A DNA stretch of 64,000 bases, taken from NCBI GenBank assembly GCA_963693285.1, contig OY848929.1, positions 374,501 through 438,500 of the forward strand, read 5' to 3'. Every line of letters begins with the position of its first letter. Position 1 is the stretch's first letter. Positions 1 to 21,085 of the stretch are shown here, piece by piece. The stretch comes from Xestospongia muta (Eukaryota; Porifera; Demospongiae; Haplosclerida; Petrosiidae). Made by a program: the position numbers and the translations under genes. Below the pieces are notes generated by a model. The model did not search any database and was not told where the DNA came from. It saw only the letters and a list, made by a program, of their open reading frames with translations.

Positions 1-1490
1 TTTGAGAAAAGATGTAATGGAATGACAAAACCAGGATAAGTCATAACAGAGCAATTACAGTGGATCACTTGAGTTGATGAAGTAAGTATTTTAAATGGTA
101 TTAGTAGAGTCATTTGAGTTTGAGATCGATAACCACTGCATTGAATAGTCCATCTAGTGAAGTCCATTGAGCCTGTGAATGATGTATTATGTTGGTACAG
201 AATATTGAGGTTGTTATCAGTCACATTTAAGATTGTATTGTATGTTAACGGTACACCTAATGCACTCATAAGTGTTCCTTTTAATGGGGTGGTCATAATG
301 CTGATTGTATAATTCACACACTTTCCTGGAGGATAAAAATTAAGATGTTCACTAGTTAGAAACTTGCTAGCACCACTTCTAATTGTAAGACCTATGTTTT
401 TACGAATGCTAGGTCTCATACCAACTCTTGGATAGAGTTTGACTTCGAGAACTCCTTCTGCAACAGGTCGACCAGTTATTTCTGACACATAATAATGGTA
501 ATGAGATAGAGTGGACACATAAGATGTTAATAATGTTTCTTTGGGTCTGAATGTAACTAGACCTAACTGTAAATCAGTTGAAGTGAATGTTGTTGCATCC
601 ATGAAACCTTTATTGAAAGAATAGATAGAAAAGACACCTCCGGTTAATTGAATAGGGAATGTCAGTTCAAGAAATTGATATTGTTGAGATAGTGTGGCAA
701 TTGGTAAAAGATCCATGGGAATAACCGTCTCCATTAACTCATGTATGTACAAATATGCTTTAGGAAGATATATAATATGAGAGGTAGTATGTTCCAGTTG
801 TATTAGACTATATCTAGGTCTTTCGTCAGTCAAACAGTTTGTCTCAATAAATAATACGTCTTCTGTACTGTTGCTATATGGGTGATAAAAGAATTGAGAC
901 GTGGGTGAATAGTATCCACAGGGTAGGGGATAGTTGATGAGACCACTTAGAGTTCCCTTCATGGGTAGCTGAAGAACTGAATGATTAGTATGTAATATAT
1001 ATGAACAGTAATTGACGTATGATGAAGGAAAAAGAAAAGTCAAGGAGATATGAGGTTGCATAGCTACTGTGTTTTTGAATATCTTTATATTGCTAGGGGA
1101 GTTTGCTATGTTGACAGAGATACTGAAAAGTTCACTGATGAGTTTGTCGTGTATCTTTGTTTTGAGTTCCACCTGAAAATTTAATGTTTCGTATTGGGCA
1201 AAGCAACCATAATGGTGGTATATGGACCCACTGTCATTGCAAGGTAGACTGGATGGTATGATAATACCGCAGGGATGACCTGCTGTGCTGATAAAGAGCA
1301 CTCTACATTGGTCAATCTCAGATGAGTTATAGATAACTCTGTACATACCTTTTAAACTAATAAATCCACCCCGAGTTACAGTCAAAACGTCAAACACAGC
1401 TACGTCTACTCCGTGCAGAGACGCAGCATAACAGTTATACGCGCAAAAAACGAGAGTAAGGATCGAAAACGGTCGTAGTTTACGAGACAT
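1..1490 (-). CDS. FRAS1/FREM-like CSPG-repeat extracellular matrix protein, N-terminal part (runs off window)
   Basis: The reading frame stays open from an ATG at 1490-1488 to the window edge: 496 codons with no intron, unusual beside the finely split neighbours. Residues 1 to about 25 form a hydrophobic signal peptide. A first module follows with a DQCRVLF segment, then a Pro-Cys and a YHHYG motif, as in the N-terminal domain of FREM2/FRAS1. A second module has MKGTLSGL then a Pro-Cys. A later stretch near residues 395-470 (IRSGASKFLTSEHLNF, TTPLKGTL, ILYQHN) has the layout of a CSPG repeat: buried hydrophobics, P-x-x-G-x-L and a final tyrosine-histidine turn. Such proteins are secreted basement-membrane linkers. 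The family call is from motif pattern; the assignment to FREM1, FREM2 or FRAS1 is not decidable because the C-terminus lies outside. Confidence 0.7.
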   Translation of the reverse strand, partial: MSRKLRPFSILTLVFCAYNCYAASLHGVDVAVFDVLTVTRGGFISLKGMYRVIYNSSEIDQCRVLFISTAGHPCGIIIPSSLPCNDSGSIYHHYGCFAQYETLNFQVELKTKIHDKLISELFSISVNIANSPSNIKIFKNTVAMQPHISLTFLFPSSYVNYCSYILHTNHSVLQLPMKGTLSGLINYPLPCGYYSPTSQFFYHPYSNSTEDVLFIETNCLTDERPRYSLIQLEHTTSHIIYLPKAYLYIHELMETVIPMDLLPIATLSQQYQFLELTFPIQLTGGVFSIYSFNKGFMDATTFTSTDLQLGLVTFRPKETLLTSYVSTLSHYHYYVSEITGRPVAEGVLEVKLYPRVGMRPSIRKNIGLTIRSGASKFLTSEHLNFYPPGKCVNYTISIMTTPLKGTLMSALGVPLTYNTILNVTDNNLNILYQHNTSFTGSMDFTRWTIQCSGYRSQTQMTLLIPFKILTSSTQVIHCNCSVMTYPGFVIPLHLFS

Positions 1491-1986
1491 ATCGTATGCG
1501 TACGTTGATAAAATCTGCACAGCTCGGTTGTAGTAGTAAGAAAATCGTCTTTGAATCACGTTAGTAACTGTTCATGATAGCTCCAACGACACAGGACAGA
1601 ACTAGCACAAAGAATTCAACTATTACCCAGCAAACTGTCCTTCAGTTTAGTCTACAATTGCAATGACTCTCCCTCTTTTGCATTAGTCAACTTTATTGGT
1701 TTGTGTGTTGTAGATGGAATGCAGTCGTGTTTTAAAATAACATGCCGTAGTTTGGTGTTGGGAGGGAAGGGTTGGCCAAACCCACACACTTACCAAACAG
1801 CTTGATGTGGTTTCTCTATAACAACTATAGAAGTGCAGGAAGAATAGAAATGGCTTTCACACAAAACAAACTTCTGCTGGCGCCATTATAAATTATATAT
1901 ATATTAAAATATATATGACTTCTCTAGCCACTTCATAAAGTTCATATTACGGTTTAATATAATAAAATAATACAAAAATAAAATAT
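1491..1986. other. Intergenic stretch upstream of the FREM-like gene
   Basis: This 496-bp gap separates the start of the FREM-like gene from the stop codon of RPIA, both on the minus strand. It must hold the FREM-like promoter and the RPIA 3' end. I see no convincing open frame, RNA gene or repeat. Confidence 0.5.
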
Positions 1987-3768
1987 TTATTTTTGTAAAG
2001 TCTGTACAGAGCCATCAGGAGATCCAAAGTAGACTTTGGTTGCCATATTTATAAATAGACCACTCTCAACAACCCCTAACAATTAAAACTGAAATTATTA
2101 AAAAGAACATTTATTACTAACCAGGAGTTAAAGACAACCTCTGCAAAATACTTGACCAATCTAGTGACTATATAATAGAACAATACAATAATTACAATAA
2201 TTATTATAATTAATTGTTGTTTATTGTCGTTGCTACTAGCCTAAAATCTAATTACTTTTACAATACAGGATGTTCTACCACAAACTTTGACTTTAAATGG
2301 TTACTGAAGACACACCCACATGTAACTGAAGACACACCCACATTTCCATCCATCTATCTAGTTCTATGCCCATCTCTCATGAGCATATCCATCCATCACA
2401 ATTAAAAAAATGACTCTTTATTTCTCTCTTTTTTTTGATTACTTACTGAAGAAGGTTCAAACTTCCAATCTAATATCAAGTTCCCATTATCGGTAACCAC
2501 AGGACCCTGGCAAAATAAATAAATAACTGTATTACATGTTTTTGTTGTTATGCTATATTTTGTTAAAGGTTTCTTGTTACAGAATGTAATGCTTTAATTC
2601 AAGGCTATTCAAATCAAGACATTTTATATCATGTGATAGTTCTTTAATGTCACATGATGAGACAAAAATTACATAACAATTGTTTGATGTGTGTCTAATG
2701 ATGTCATTAGAAGGTATTTAATATTGTTTAGTGTTTTGACAACTAAATTAGTATAAGAATTCAATTTGATTTCATTAACATACTGCTTTCTGAGAAGCCA
2801 TGCGAAGATTAGCAACACCTCCAAGTGCTCCTTCTATTTTAACCTTGACAACTTTATACGCAAATGACAAGACTTCTATCGGCAGTCCTCTATCCCACTG
2901 TTTACAAATAACACATCACCATGGTAACAATAATGGGTATACCTTTTCACCTAAGTAAGTAGACTTCTTGCTAGATAAAGAGAAAAATAACAAAGACAAC
3001 TTTGATTATGGAAATATAGACACCTATTATCAGCAATGACAATGAAGTCCTTTGCTGCAGTTGCTACAACTTTCTCTTGGGTTTGGCAGCCACTGATACA
3101 AAAACAATTAACAATTGTAATGGGGACATATGAGGGGAACATACCCTCCACCTTTGATACAATTTAGTTTAGCATCTACTTCATCAGCACCATCTATAGC
3201 TACGTCCAGCTGTAATTATAAAATGGATATATAAAAACCAATGGATAACCACTACCTCTGGATGGTTTTCCAAATCACTCAATACTAGTCCATTGTCGAT
3301 AATTAATTGTCTTGCCTTGTTATAATAAATTAATGATAATAATAATAATGATTATTAAACAAACCTGAAAAGATGTAGGGACACAGACAATATCAAGTTT
3401 CTCCTCTTTCACTCTTTCAGCTAGAGTACAAATATTAACACTAATTATTAAGCTGATAGATCTGTATACTAAATAACAAAGTGATAGAGAATTAATGCTA
3501 CATCCTAGACCCCAAACTATAAAGCTTGGACTGTATTAAAATTTATTAAAGGATGGCGTTCAGTAGCTATTGTCATTACCTAATCTTTTAACAGCAAATA
3601 CAATAGTTGACCCACTCCCTATTCCAAGTCGATGACCATTCTAAAGAAATTAATTATAACAATAAGATGTTTTTTAAATTCTTCATTTACTTTGACCCAG
3701 TCGTCCACTGCTTTATAAGCAGCTGCCCGCTTTCCAGCATTAATATCAGTGCTCATTGTTGTTCTCAT
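1987..3768 (-). CDS. RPIA: Ribose-5-phosphate isomerase A
   Basis: Interconverts ribose-5-phosphate and ribulose-5-phosphate in the cytosolic non-oxidative pentose phosphate pathway. Eleven exons on the minus strand join in frame: 3691-3768, 3580-3640, 3365-3420, 3256-3315, 3145-3209, 3024-3092, 2943-2970, 2784-2897, 2447-2506, 2122-2167 and 1987-2075, giving 241 residues. Family signatures are intact: KRAAAYKAVDDWVK, the phosphate-binding GIGSGSTIVFAV, the catalytic DGADEVD, KGGGGCQTQEKVVA, and the C-terminal PGVVESGLFINMA. The start used is the ATG at 3768; a second ATG lies four codons on. The exon ending at 2167 uses an acceptor 7 bp upstream of another AG, which is needed to keep frame. 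Most introns are about 45-60 bp. It diverges from the PERK gene. Confidence 0.95.
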
Positions 3769-4183
3769 ATTTCCTAATGACGATGTAGGGCTGATCCTAG
3801 TCCAGAATGATTTGTTTTTGATTATTGAAGTGAATAAAAAGGAAGAAAAATTATTAACAGATCTACTCCAGATGACCCTGAATGACAGGAATGTCATGTA
3901 GTGTCGAATATACATCCGGCGAACCATTAATGGCCAAAAATGTTTGGTATAATAATTATACATCGTTAGAAGGTGGGTGGGGCTAATAATTATTTATTTA
4001 TTTAACAGACGTCACGTTCGAACATTTTCTAGAAAGTTGTATAACAGTTTGCAATTTTATTATTGAAGCACTCTAATAAGTTATCCTACCTTTTTTCTCA
4101 CTTATGGTAAGTAAATGAGAAACTAGCTCTATAACTTCGTTTTCACCTATTTTCGCCCGTTTACAGTTGTTCTATTTACATCC
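3769..4183. promoter_or_regulatory. Shared divergent promoter region, RPIA / EIF2AK3
   Basis: A 415-bp gap between two start codons that point away from each other. Both 5' UTRs and both promoters have to lie here. I see no clear TATA box placed for either gene. Confidence 0.6.
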
Positions 4184-9139
<4,956 letters not shown>

Positions 9140-9297
9140 CTGTTTTTTTAGCATTTTTCTGTAGTCTCGTTCTCAGATAATTTGGGAATAAGACTTAAAT
9201 GTGTGTCATCTCATTCTCATTCTCACATGTTATTGGTTTGGGAATGAGGCTTAATATTTATGTTACCATTTTGGCATATCAATAATAATATAGTCAT

Positions 9298-11046
9298 TTA
9301 GAATAGAGTGTCACCCGTAAAGGCTCTTAAACGATAATCGCGAGCACGTTGAGCCTCAAATTGTTTTCTCATAGCCAGCGCCTAAATACAACATCATTTT
9401 CAAAATCTGTACATGTACTTGTCATTATGTACCTCTGCCAGTTTGAGCTCTGCAGTTAACAGTTGTGATGATGGTGGTGATGTCAGTAACCCTCCTCTTT
9501 CTCTTGTTTGTTGAAGCTGTCTAGCATACTGTTTAGTCCATTCAGTAATAATGACATCACTATTGTGTCATCATGATGTCATTGTTAGTATGATATATAT
9601 CTTACGTACCTTCCTTCTGATGATGTTAAGTTATCATTATCATTAGATAAGGAAGTGATCTTGTCATCTTTTAGGCTGTTTACCTTATGTGTAGCAAATG
9701 GTGCTACTTCTGATGCTTGAGGGTGAGTGGCTAAATGGACAGATATTTAGACAAAATGGATAGATCATAATAGACATGAACAACACACAATTGTTGTCTT
9801 GTAATTTAATATCTTCTTGAAGTTTTCTTGTTTCGTCTCTCCACTCTTTAAGACATTGTTTACTTCTGTAAATAGAAATGGACAGATGTTATATACTAAA
9901 TGGACAGATGCTATGTACTAATGACATTATGCACTAAATGGATGACATCATGTGCAAAATGGACAAACATCATGTACTAAATGGACAGATGCACACACTA
10001 AATGGACAACCAACCTCTCTCTAGTCAACTCTTTGTCAATCTTCTCTTTTGTTTCTTGATCCTTTTTTAATTTATTTTGTAAATGACTCTTTCTAATTTT
10101 GCGAGTTTTCTCTTCAGATTTTTGATGAGGAGTACGAGGTGTATGTAATGTTGCTTGCTTCATAAGTATGGCCCTGGAATTAAAGCCTTGATGATCTGTA
10201 GTTTGTGGACAAGGTACTATATCAGTTGATTATATGAGGAATTTACCAGAAACTAAATATTTCTTTAAATGTAGAGGCTCTAAATGAACTCTCTTGTCTT
10301 CATCGGAGCTCTCTGTATTAATTATCACACATAACAAAAGGACTATACTCTTAATTATGTACCTCCACTCTCATCTTCTTTATCGTTATCTTCATCTAAC
10401 ATATTTCTAAGATATTCCAGAACAACCTATAATAGTGTTACATTAAAAGGTCATATCATATAACATTGGAGTGACCTTTGTCCCTTGTTGTATCAAGTAT
10501 TTAGGAGGACATTGGAGTGGATTACCAGATAAACTAAGACCATTTAATCTTCTTAATTTTCCTTAATAAAAAAAATTAACATTACTAGTGGCATGAAGAC
10601 TTACCTAACTGATATGGGAGACTGGTAAGATTGTTCCCTTCAAGTAAAAGAGTACGTAAAAATCTGAAATTAACATTCTTACATTGAGTAATGAGGAGAT
10701 AATAAATCTTACTTCAAATTTTGAATGGAAGCAGAGATAGTGACGAGTGCATTGTTTCTAAGGTCTAACCAACGAAGAGCTGGACATTGTATAAATAAAC
10801 AAGGAGGTAAACTTGTTAAGTGATTTCCCTCTAAATAGAGACACTATTGAAGTGAATGAGTATAAGACTCAGTGTGGGTATGAGACAAGTACTTACTTCC
10901 AGCCGTGGACAAGGAGGGAAGACATCTGGTAATTTAGAAATACTTCTCCTACTGAGATCAAGAGTTGGACTAGATAAAGCTGAAGCAGATTTGAAAAGAT
11001 CTAATATTACTGACTGTCCTTCCACCTCTAAACAAGCAGTAGTCAT
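9298..11046 (-). CDS. LRRC27: Leucine-rich repeat protein, LRRC27-like
   Basis: The ATG at 11046 begins MTTACLEVEGQSV. Four or five leucine-rich repeats follow, spread over small exons: LDLSRRSISKLPDVFP, CLYLEGNHLTSLPP, LRWLDLRNNALVTIS, LRTLLLEGNNLTSLP and LNGLSLSGNPLQCPP. A YLIQQGTKVVLEYLR segment matches the LRRC27 layout (QKGL..IQRFLR). The C-terminal half is a basic and acidic coiled coil, and the protein ends LRAFTGDTLF with the stop at 9298-9300, similar to the end of human LRRC27. The upstream frame to 11061 starts with GTG and is not needed. Function is poorly known in any animal. It converges with PERK (158 bp between stops) and diverges from the STK32 kinase gene. Confidence 0.8.
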
Positions 11047-11369
11047 GTTTTTTATAGACACACGTGTTTATCTAATTCAAGTTTCCATAGTAACTGGATC
11101 ACATGTTGTTTCTAATTATACGTACAAGATCGAATATTTCAGGCCAGTGTAAGTAGTAGTTCAGTATAAACTATAAGAGAGGAGGTTTCTCTCTTAGTTC
11201 TAGCACAGCCCTGCAAAGAGAGAAGCCGTACTGATATAGAAGACGATAATATATCTGTTTTCTTCCTGCGTGAGTATAAATCGCAGTTCTCCAGTGAATG
11301 TAGACGCTATATTGTGGATCATATTAACTCTCCTTGACAAACTGGAGAGATAGTTCACCAAATATAACC
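11047..11369. promoter_or_regulatory. Shared divergent promoter region, LRRC27 / STK32
   Basis: A 323-bp gap between opposite start codons. The segment nearest the kinase gene reads as 5' UTR. No TATA element is obvious. Confidence 0.55.
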
Positions 11370-14851
<3,482 letters not shown>

Positions 14852-15206
14852 TTAATTAATATTATTGCTAATAATTATTAATCAGTTATTAATTTTGTAG
14901 TCACTTTTGTTTGTCAGTGAAAACATACACACATTGTGTGTATATAGCTCCTCCTACTAGAAGTGTTATATAACTATATTTCACTAATTTTAATTCAGAC
15001 TGTTTCATTCATATTGTTATCTTGTTGAATTTTGAATTTTTTACATTTGTTTTTTTTGATTTCTGTAGACTTTTTCACTCTCAATAAAAATATTACATTG
15101 TGTACTTTTTGACTGAATCTGAAAAGATAATGGCACCTAGTGTGTCACCATAGCAACAGGTTTCAAACCAAAAAATCCCCTAAACTATAATAAAATAAAC
15201 ATGAAT
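14852..15206. other. Convergent intergenic region, STK32 / WDR11
   Basis: Holds the 3' UTRs of both genes. An AATAAA at 15083 suits the plus-strand kinase transcript. I see no gene. Confidence 0.6.
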
Positions 15207-18200
15207 CTATGATGATTTATCATGCGGTGGCGAGAAATGTTCTTCTAACAGGAGCCGGCCATTTTCACCTGCTAAGTTACAATAGTACCGCATAGCTCTA
15301 GACATTCCTAATGTTTGAAGTGTTCGAGCATATTCTAAGAACACAGCCTCCACCAGAGATGCTATGAGAAAATGAAAATACCATAATTATATAAATATTA
15401 TAATATCTGTGTACAACTAACATACATTGGGAATTAGCAAGTAAAAATAAAAAGTTAACTATAAACACAATAATGTCTTGGAAAGGTATTGTTAAATAAC
15501 TCTACTTCTAATATATTGTATTCTAATATATTAGGGATTGTTTTATTAATTGTAGGGTCTTCCTCTTTTACCTGTCTCTTTATTTCTTCTAATTAATCCG
15601 TACTCCAAACATGATTCTGTTAAGACAGCTGCCAAGTCAAAATATCGCATACTGATACAAAATATAGAGTTATTAAAATAGAATAATAAATATTAATAAA
15701 TATTAACTAACTAACCTGTAAAGCATTTCAATAACTTTGAGAAATTGTCCAAGAGAGAGCAAAACTAAAAGTGCTTTATTCTAATATATTAATTAACTAC
15801 TAATTAATTTAACAAGTGGGGAAGTACCTTCTGATTGACAGATGTTGAAGTAAGATGATCGACCCAACGAAGATAGACTTCCTTTGTTTCTTTCTCATTC
15901 AAAGTACTCTTTGCTAGCCAAACTGAGTAATACCATTTACCATAAGTCTGTAAGTAACGACATGAATCTAATCCTTTGTCAATTAATGAAAGTAACTGTG
16001 TCCCTTCTGTGGAAAGATGGAAATGAATAGCAGATGAGGAAATGAAGGAAGTGGAAATGAACATCAAATAGGAAGTGAAAGAAATGGAAATGAATTCACC
16101 TAATAATTTGTTATTAGCTATGAGATTTGTAGCCACAAGTTTTATTGTACTTTGAGATGCTCCTGATGAACGAATTGTAGCTGCTAAACATGCTCTAAAA
16201 ACATTAGAGATTTCAATATTATTTTAGATTCCATTAATTAGAAATATAATAGAACTCACTTGAGAGCATCAGTATAATACTCGCTACTGCTAGGATCAGT
16301 TTCAAGAAGTAGTTGAACTGCACGATCCGTCTAAACAGGTTTTGAAAACTGGATTGACTAAATATTACCAAACAATACCTGTCCTAGAAAGAGCAAGGTT
16401 TCTGCACATCGTCTGGTTTGACTGGTTGTATGTCGACGACCATCATGACACAATGCTCGATGTAACTGATAACGCTGTTACATATAATATGAGATAGATT
16501 CTTTATAATGGAAACCATAAACTTACCATATAAATATTTTGATCCATAAAAAGGTCATGACAAAGGTCAAGAGGAGGAGTCACAAGCCATGTTTTGTAAT
16601 CAGCTTCTTGAACGAGTGTTACCATATTTTGCCTGTTGCTACCTCCATTATCAGCAATCTCATCAACTACTATTAATATAAGGACACGCCCATTAACTCC
16701 ACCCCTTACCTTTGATGAGGTCTTCTAGAGAGTGTCTTAGACTAGCTGTGATATCTGTAGTGGCTTGAGAATCAGGCTGGAAGAGATTGGAGGTTGGAAT
16801 GGAAGGAAGAGGAGAGGATTGATATACCTAGAAAGGAAAATGAGAAAGAAAATATTTATTAGATACTGACTCTATAACGTGGATCATAAAGTCGGTTCTT
16901 CTCTTTGACCATGTGATAGAGAGCCACATTCCAAAACTGAATCTCACGTTCATCACCTAACAATCTAATAGGTGGTACATATTATCAAATAGACTTACAT
17001 AACACATCCTTACATTGCTGTTAATAGACAACGTTGTGGAGTTCCCAATGGAGACAACACAAGTTCTTTCTGAAAGTCTCTGAAATGTTAAGGAACTTTA
17101 GATATATAATACTCTAAGAACATACTCTGGTAGAGTTTTCAGTAATTGTGCCAAACCATTCTCAATTGGATCAATTTTATCAAGACTAGATATAAACAGA
17201 GATAAGGAATAACTACTTTACTTCTTCTCTTTCTTACTTAGAATAATCCAAAGAATACTCTACATTCCACGACTGATGCTGCAAAATACATTTAAGCCTA
17301 AAAGCACTCTGTGGCAACATAGTTTGTGGACTAAAAACAGCCTCTAGATAGAATAGATTGAATAACGACAAGACAACTTTTTGTTTACCTTGATAGTCTG
17401 TAGAACTGTGTGATGTAGACGAATTATTAAATTTTATGTCACAAACTTTAACTGTTCCATCACTCATAAGACAAATGAGTTTATCAGATGAACACCAATC
17501 AATGTCTTCCACAGATAACTCATTTTTACTCCATTTGTAATGACCTAATACATTATCCTAAAAACAAGATAATAATATATCTATTAATAGTAACAGTCAA
17601 CATATATATCTCGTATATCTATTAATAGTAACAGTTATAACATAAATATCTCATATCTATTAATAGTAACAGTCATAACACACGTCATATATCTATTAAT
17701 AGTAACAGTCATAACATACATCATACATATCTCGTATATCTATTCGATTTGTATACAAAACTAGAGCACGTTTATTTCCTTTTCCAGGACCAAATTTTAT
17801 CTTTCTTATTAAAGCTCTGTGCGCATCAATATACCTAGTAGTAATAATATATCAATAATCCACTTGTTTATTTGACCATCTCACTTGATATTACTTGTCA
17901 ATATTTCCCAAAGCATCATAGTACCCTCAGAGTCACCTACAACCATGATCTCAGATTTCCAGGCAAGAGCTGATATATTCTTCAAAGGAGTCTAACACGG
18001 TAATATCAAAAAATAAATCACTAGGTAATATAATCTCACATGAACAGTTTTATTAGGTCCTAACATAAAGTTTGTATCATCAACAATGATGTGATGTATA
18101 TTGGCATCCTGATCTATCAAAGATACCACTTCTTTTTCTGGCCACTAACAAAATATATCATGATTTAATTATATTATTATAATTCACAGCTATACTTGTG

Positions 18201-21005
18201 ACACCCGGTTTTCTTGAGGTTGTAAATGAGAAACAATCTTATTTCCCATCACGTCTGATGTTGGGGAGCTCAGATGACGAATCTTTGCTACAAACGTGGG
18301 AAAAGCACTTACATTTGCCCATTCCTGATATATAGAGAGAAGTAATGGCATATGATCAAGTGATAACCTCACCATAACTGGAAAAACAGGTGGTTTGGAG
18401 TCTAAAATACGCATAAATGTAAATGTATTTGCATTCCAGAACTCAGGTGGAGAATCTTTTGTATTGACCAAAAAATAATTTCTGAGAGAGAGAGAGAGAG
18501 AGAGTATTTATTTATATACTCAGTACAAAAGATGAGCCACTGATATACATTTCCTGATAACAAAGTAGTTATTGTAATTACATCACTTACTTGTGTGGGG
18601 AAATTTTCACTGAGATTATAGGTTGTTGATAATTCATATCATTTTTCTTTAAATGGATCACATGACCAGTGTCTAAATTAACAGCTGCTAGCTCATTGCG
18701 GACTTGACCGCTACTGTTTGTTTGTGGATATGCATAAGTTAGCAAAACATTATGGTGGACCCATTCAATTCCCCTATTATGAATGATTAATTAATTATTA
18801 ACAATAAATACAGGGTTTACCTCACTGGACATGTGTGTACAGTAATTTCACGACAAAGCTGTCTAGTTGCCAAGTTATAGATCTGGAGTCCACCACCTCC
18901 ATTCCCCACGGCAACCAAAGGTTTATAAAAACTCCAGTTTTTTGTGGTCAGAGGAGGACACATACGGACTGTAGTCGGGGATGAGGACAACCCATAGTAG
19001 ACACCACCGAGTACCATATAGGCTGATAATATGAAATATGTGTACAAACCTTAAAGGTCAAAGTTCAAAGGTCACTGTAGAATTTGTTACTATTAACTCA
19101 CCTTCAGGTGGAGTAAACCAGTGAGGTGCAATTGATTGAGAGAGAGTTAATCCCTTGCTCTCTTCCCCCATAACTCCACCCCCTTCCTCTGATGAATTAC
19201 TTGGCAAGGCACTAATAAGAGTAACAGGTTGTCCTCCACTAAAGTCTTCCTGCAATCTCTCTCCATATACTCCCATCTTCTCAAAACTTGTCTCCCAAAA
19301 CATAATCTTACCTTCACTCGTCAAAATAGCAACTTGAAGTTCACTATATGGACATACTGCTAGACCATACGGTTTGACGGTTTTACTAATTCTCAATGAC
19401 TCTGTTAGATAATGAAGATCATAATTTACATCAATGATCTCTCTAAAATCTGACGGAGAAAGTGTAGCATATTCAGGGAACTCCACGGGTTGTCTAACTC
19501 TAAAACTAACACTTCCATTCTCATGGAGACAGTAGAGTGCATCACGTTGTTGGCATGGAAACATTTGAATAAATGGAGCAGAGGCACGTTCTAAAAACAC
19601 AGAACCCACGGCTTGCATGATTTCAATATCAATAATGAGAATTTCTCGAGAATAAAGCAGTAGAAGATGACCTTGAACAGTTGGTGAAAAACATAACTGG
19701 AGACAATCAACTAGAGTCAAACTGTCTTCTGACCTTTTAAATAAACATTAAATTAATAAAAAGTCTTTGAAAATTTACTTTAAACTATCTCCTGATAATA
19801 ACCTCCTAGGAGCATCTCGACTTTGTCCCTTGCCTGCTCCACCAATTTGCTGATGAGGTATGTTCATGTAGAGTTTCTTACTATTGCCAGTTGGATTACG
19901 TAAGGGACTAAACTCATTGATATAAATAAAACAGTCAGGAGACAGCACTATATAGAGAACATTAACAATATAAGGAAGCTAGAGGTAGTTGATTTGTGTT
20001 AATAATATTGGTATGTGTGTATTATAACAACTGTTTGTTATTATATGTTCCATCCATTAAAAACCTATCCATCTGTTTAACTCACAAACAAGTTGTTCTG
20101 GTTGGAAAGGGTTAAAAGTAAAAGCTGATATTATCTCAGAGAATGTAAACCTGCTGACTTTAGTACCAGTATCAGCATTCCATATAGTCATTGTACTTGG
20201 GGATACAAGTACTGCCAAAAGATCTCTACATGTATCCTAAAAGAAAATACAATAAAATATGTGCATATTATATAAATAATAATACAGCTGAATACAATTC
20301 AAGAATGAAAAACACGAGTCTTATCCACCTCCCATTGGATCACCCTTTGGGTAATTGAATGGGCAAACAATGGAAGGACAATTTAATGAATAATAAACAA
20401 AAGAAAAGACTCACAAATAGACAGACAGACTGACAAACAAACAGACAGACAGACAGACAAACGAACAAACAGACAGACAGACAGACAGATGAGCTTACAT
20501 TAGTTGTTAACCATTGTATGTCAACTAGTGTTTTATTGCCAACGGAAAAAGTAGAAATGGCTGCAGCCTGACCAACATCCCAAATAATACATTGACAAGA
20601 GGTATCAACAGATGCTAGACGTAGAACATAAGGTGAAGCAAGGGTGTGATGAAAGAGCTGATGAGACCAGCGCACCTAGACCAAAGAACAAGTACATGAC
20701 AATTTAGACGTGGGATATTGGGGAACATACTTTTGTGACATTACTGTCATGACCAGTGAGTGTTTGTAAATTTTGACAGGTACGAGGATCAACCACAACT
20801 ACAAACTTCTGACTACCAAAAGCAATTGGACCTTGCCAACTCCTGTAATTTAAAACAATAATTAAAAAATCATGGTTTTATGTTGTTTAGACACAGCCAC
20901 AACTTACCATTCCAGTGCAGTCTTGTTTTCTAGATGCAAAGGACCGCAGATAATTTGAGGAGTAACTTTAGGCACACTTGAAAAATTGGGTGAAGGAGCA
21001 GTCAT
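15207..21005 (-). CDS. WDR11: WD repeat-containing protein 11
   Basis: Large two-propeller WD40 scaffold of the endosome-to-Golgi tethering complex with FAM91A1 and C17orf75 in vertebrates. The ATG at 21003-21005 starts MTAPSPNFSSVPKVTPQ. Strong family blocks occur in order: LEWSWQGPIAFGSQ, SPYVLRLASVD, VDIQWL, DCLQLCFSPTVQGHLLLLYS, REILIIDIEIMQ, CLHENGSVSFRVR, MCPPLTTKN, EDIDWCSSDKLICL, a LKCILQHQSWNVEYSLD segment, and near the end LVATNLIANNKLLGE and CRYLQTYGKWY. The stop (CDKSS-type tail) is at 15207. It comprises more than 20 short exons. Intronic frames over the (GACA)n tract at 20410-20490 are not coding. The call is firm over the whole length. Confidence 0.95.
17570..17745. repeat. Tandem repeat in a WDR11 intron
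   Basis: About four copies of a unit built on ATCTATTAATAGTAACAGT followed by CATAACATA-type sequence with small length differences. It lies between two WDR11 exons. Confidence 0.8.
20410..20490. repeat. Short (GACA/AACA)n tract in a WDR11 intron
   Basis: Imperfect tetranucleotide repeat of ACAG and ACAA units next to a WDR11 splice donor. Confidence 0.85.
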
Positions 21006-21085
21006 AGTGAAACTGCACCAAGAAGGCGTGGTTAACTATCTTATAAAGGGTTAAATATTGATGCCAAACGTGGTCTGGGGGACCT
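21006..21085. promoter_or_regulatory. 80-bp divergent promoter, WDR11 / LIPT2
   Basis: Only 80 bp separate the two start codons, so transcription start sites of the two genes must be very close or overlap. An upstream ATG at 21060 on the plus strand is followed by an in-frame stop after 14 codons, a possible short upstream frame for LIPT2. Confidence 0.6.

Noticed and set aside
20340..20675. Cys-Val-Leu-Ser-rich extension of a WDR11 exon
   Set aside because: It reads through the (GACA)n intronic repeat; the WDR11 exon ends at the donor before it.
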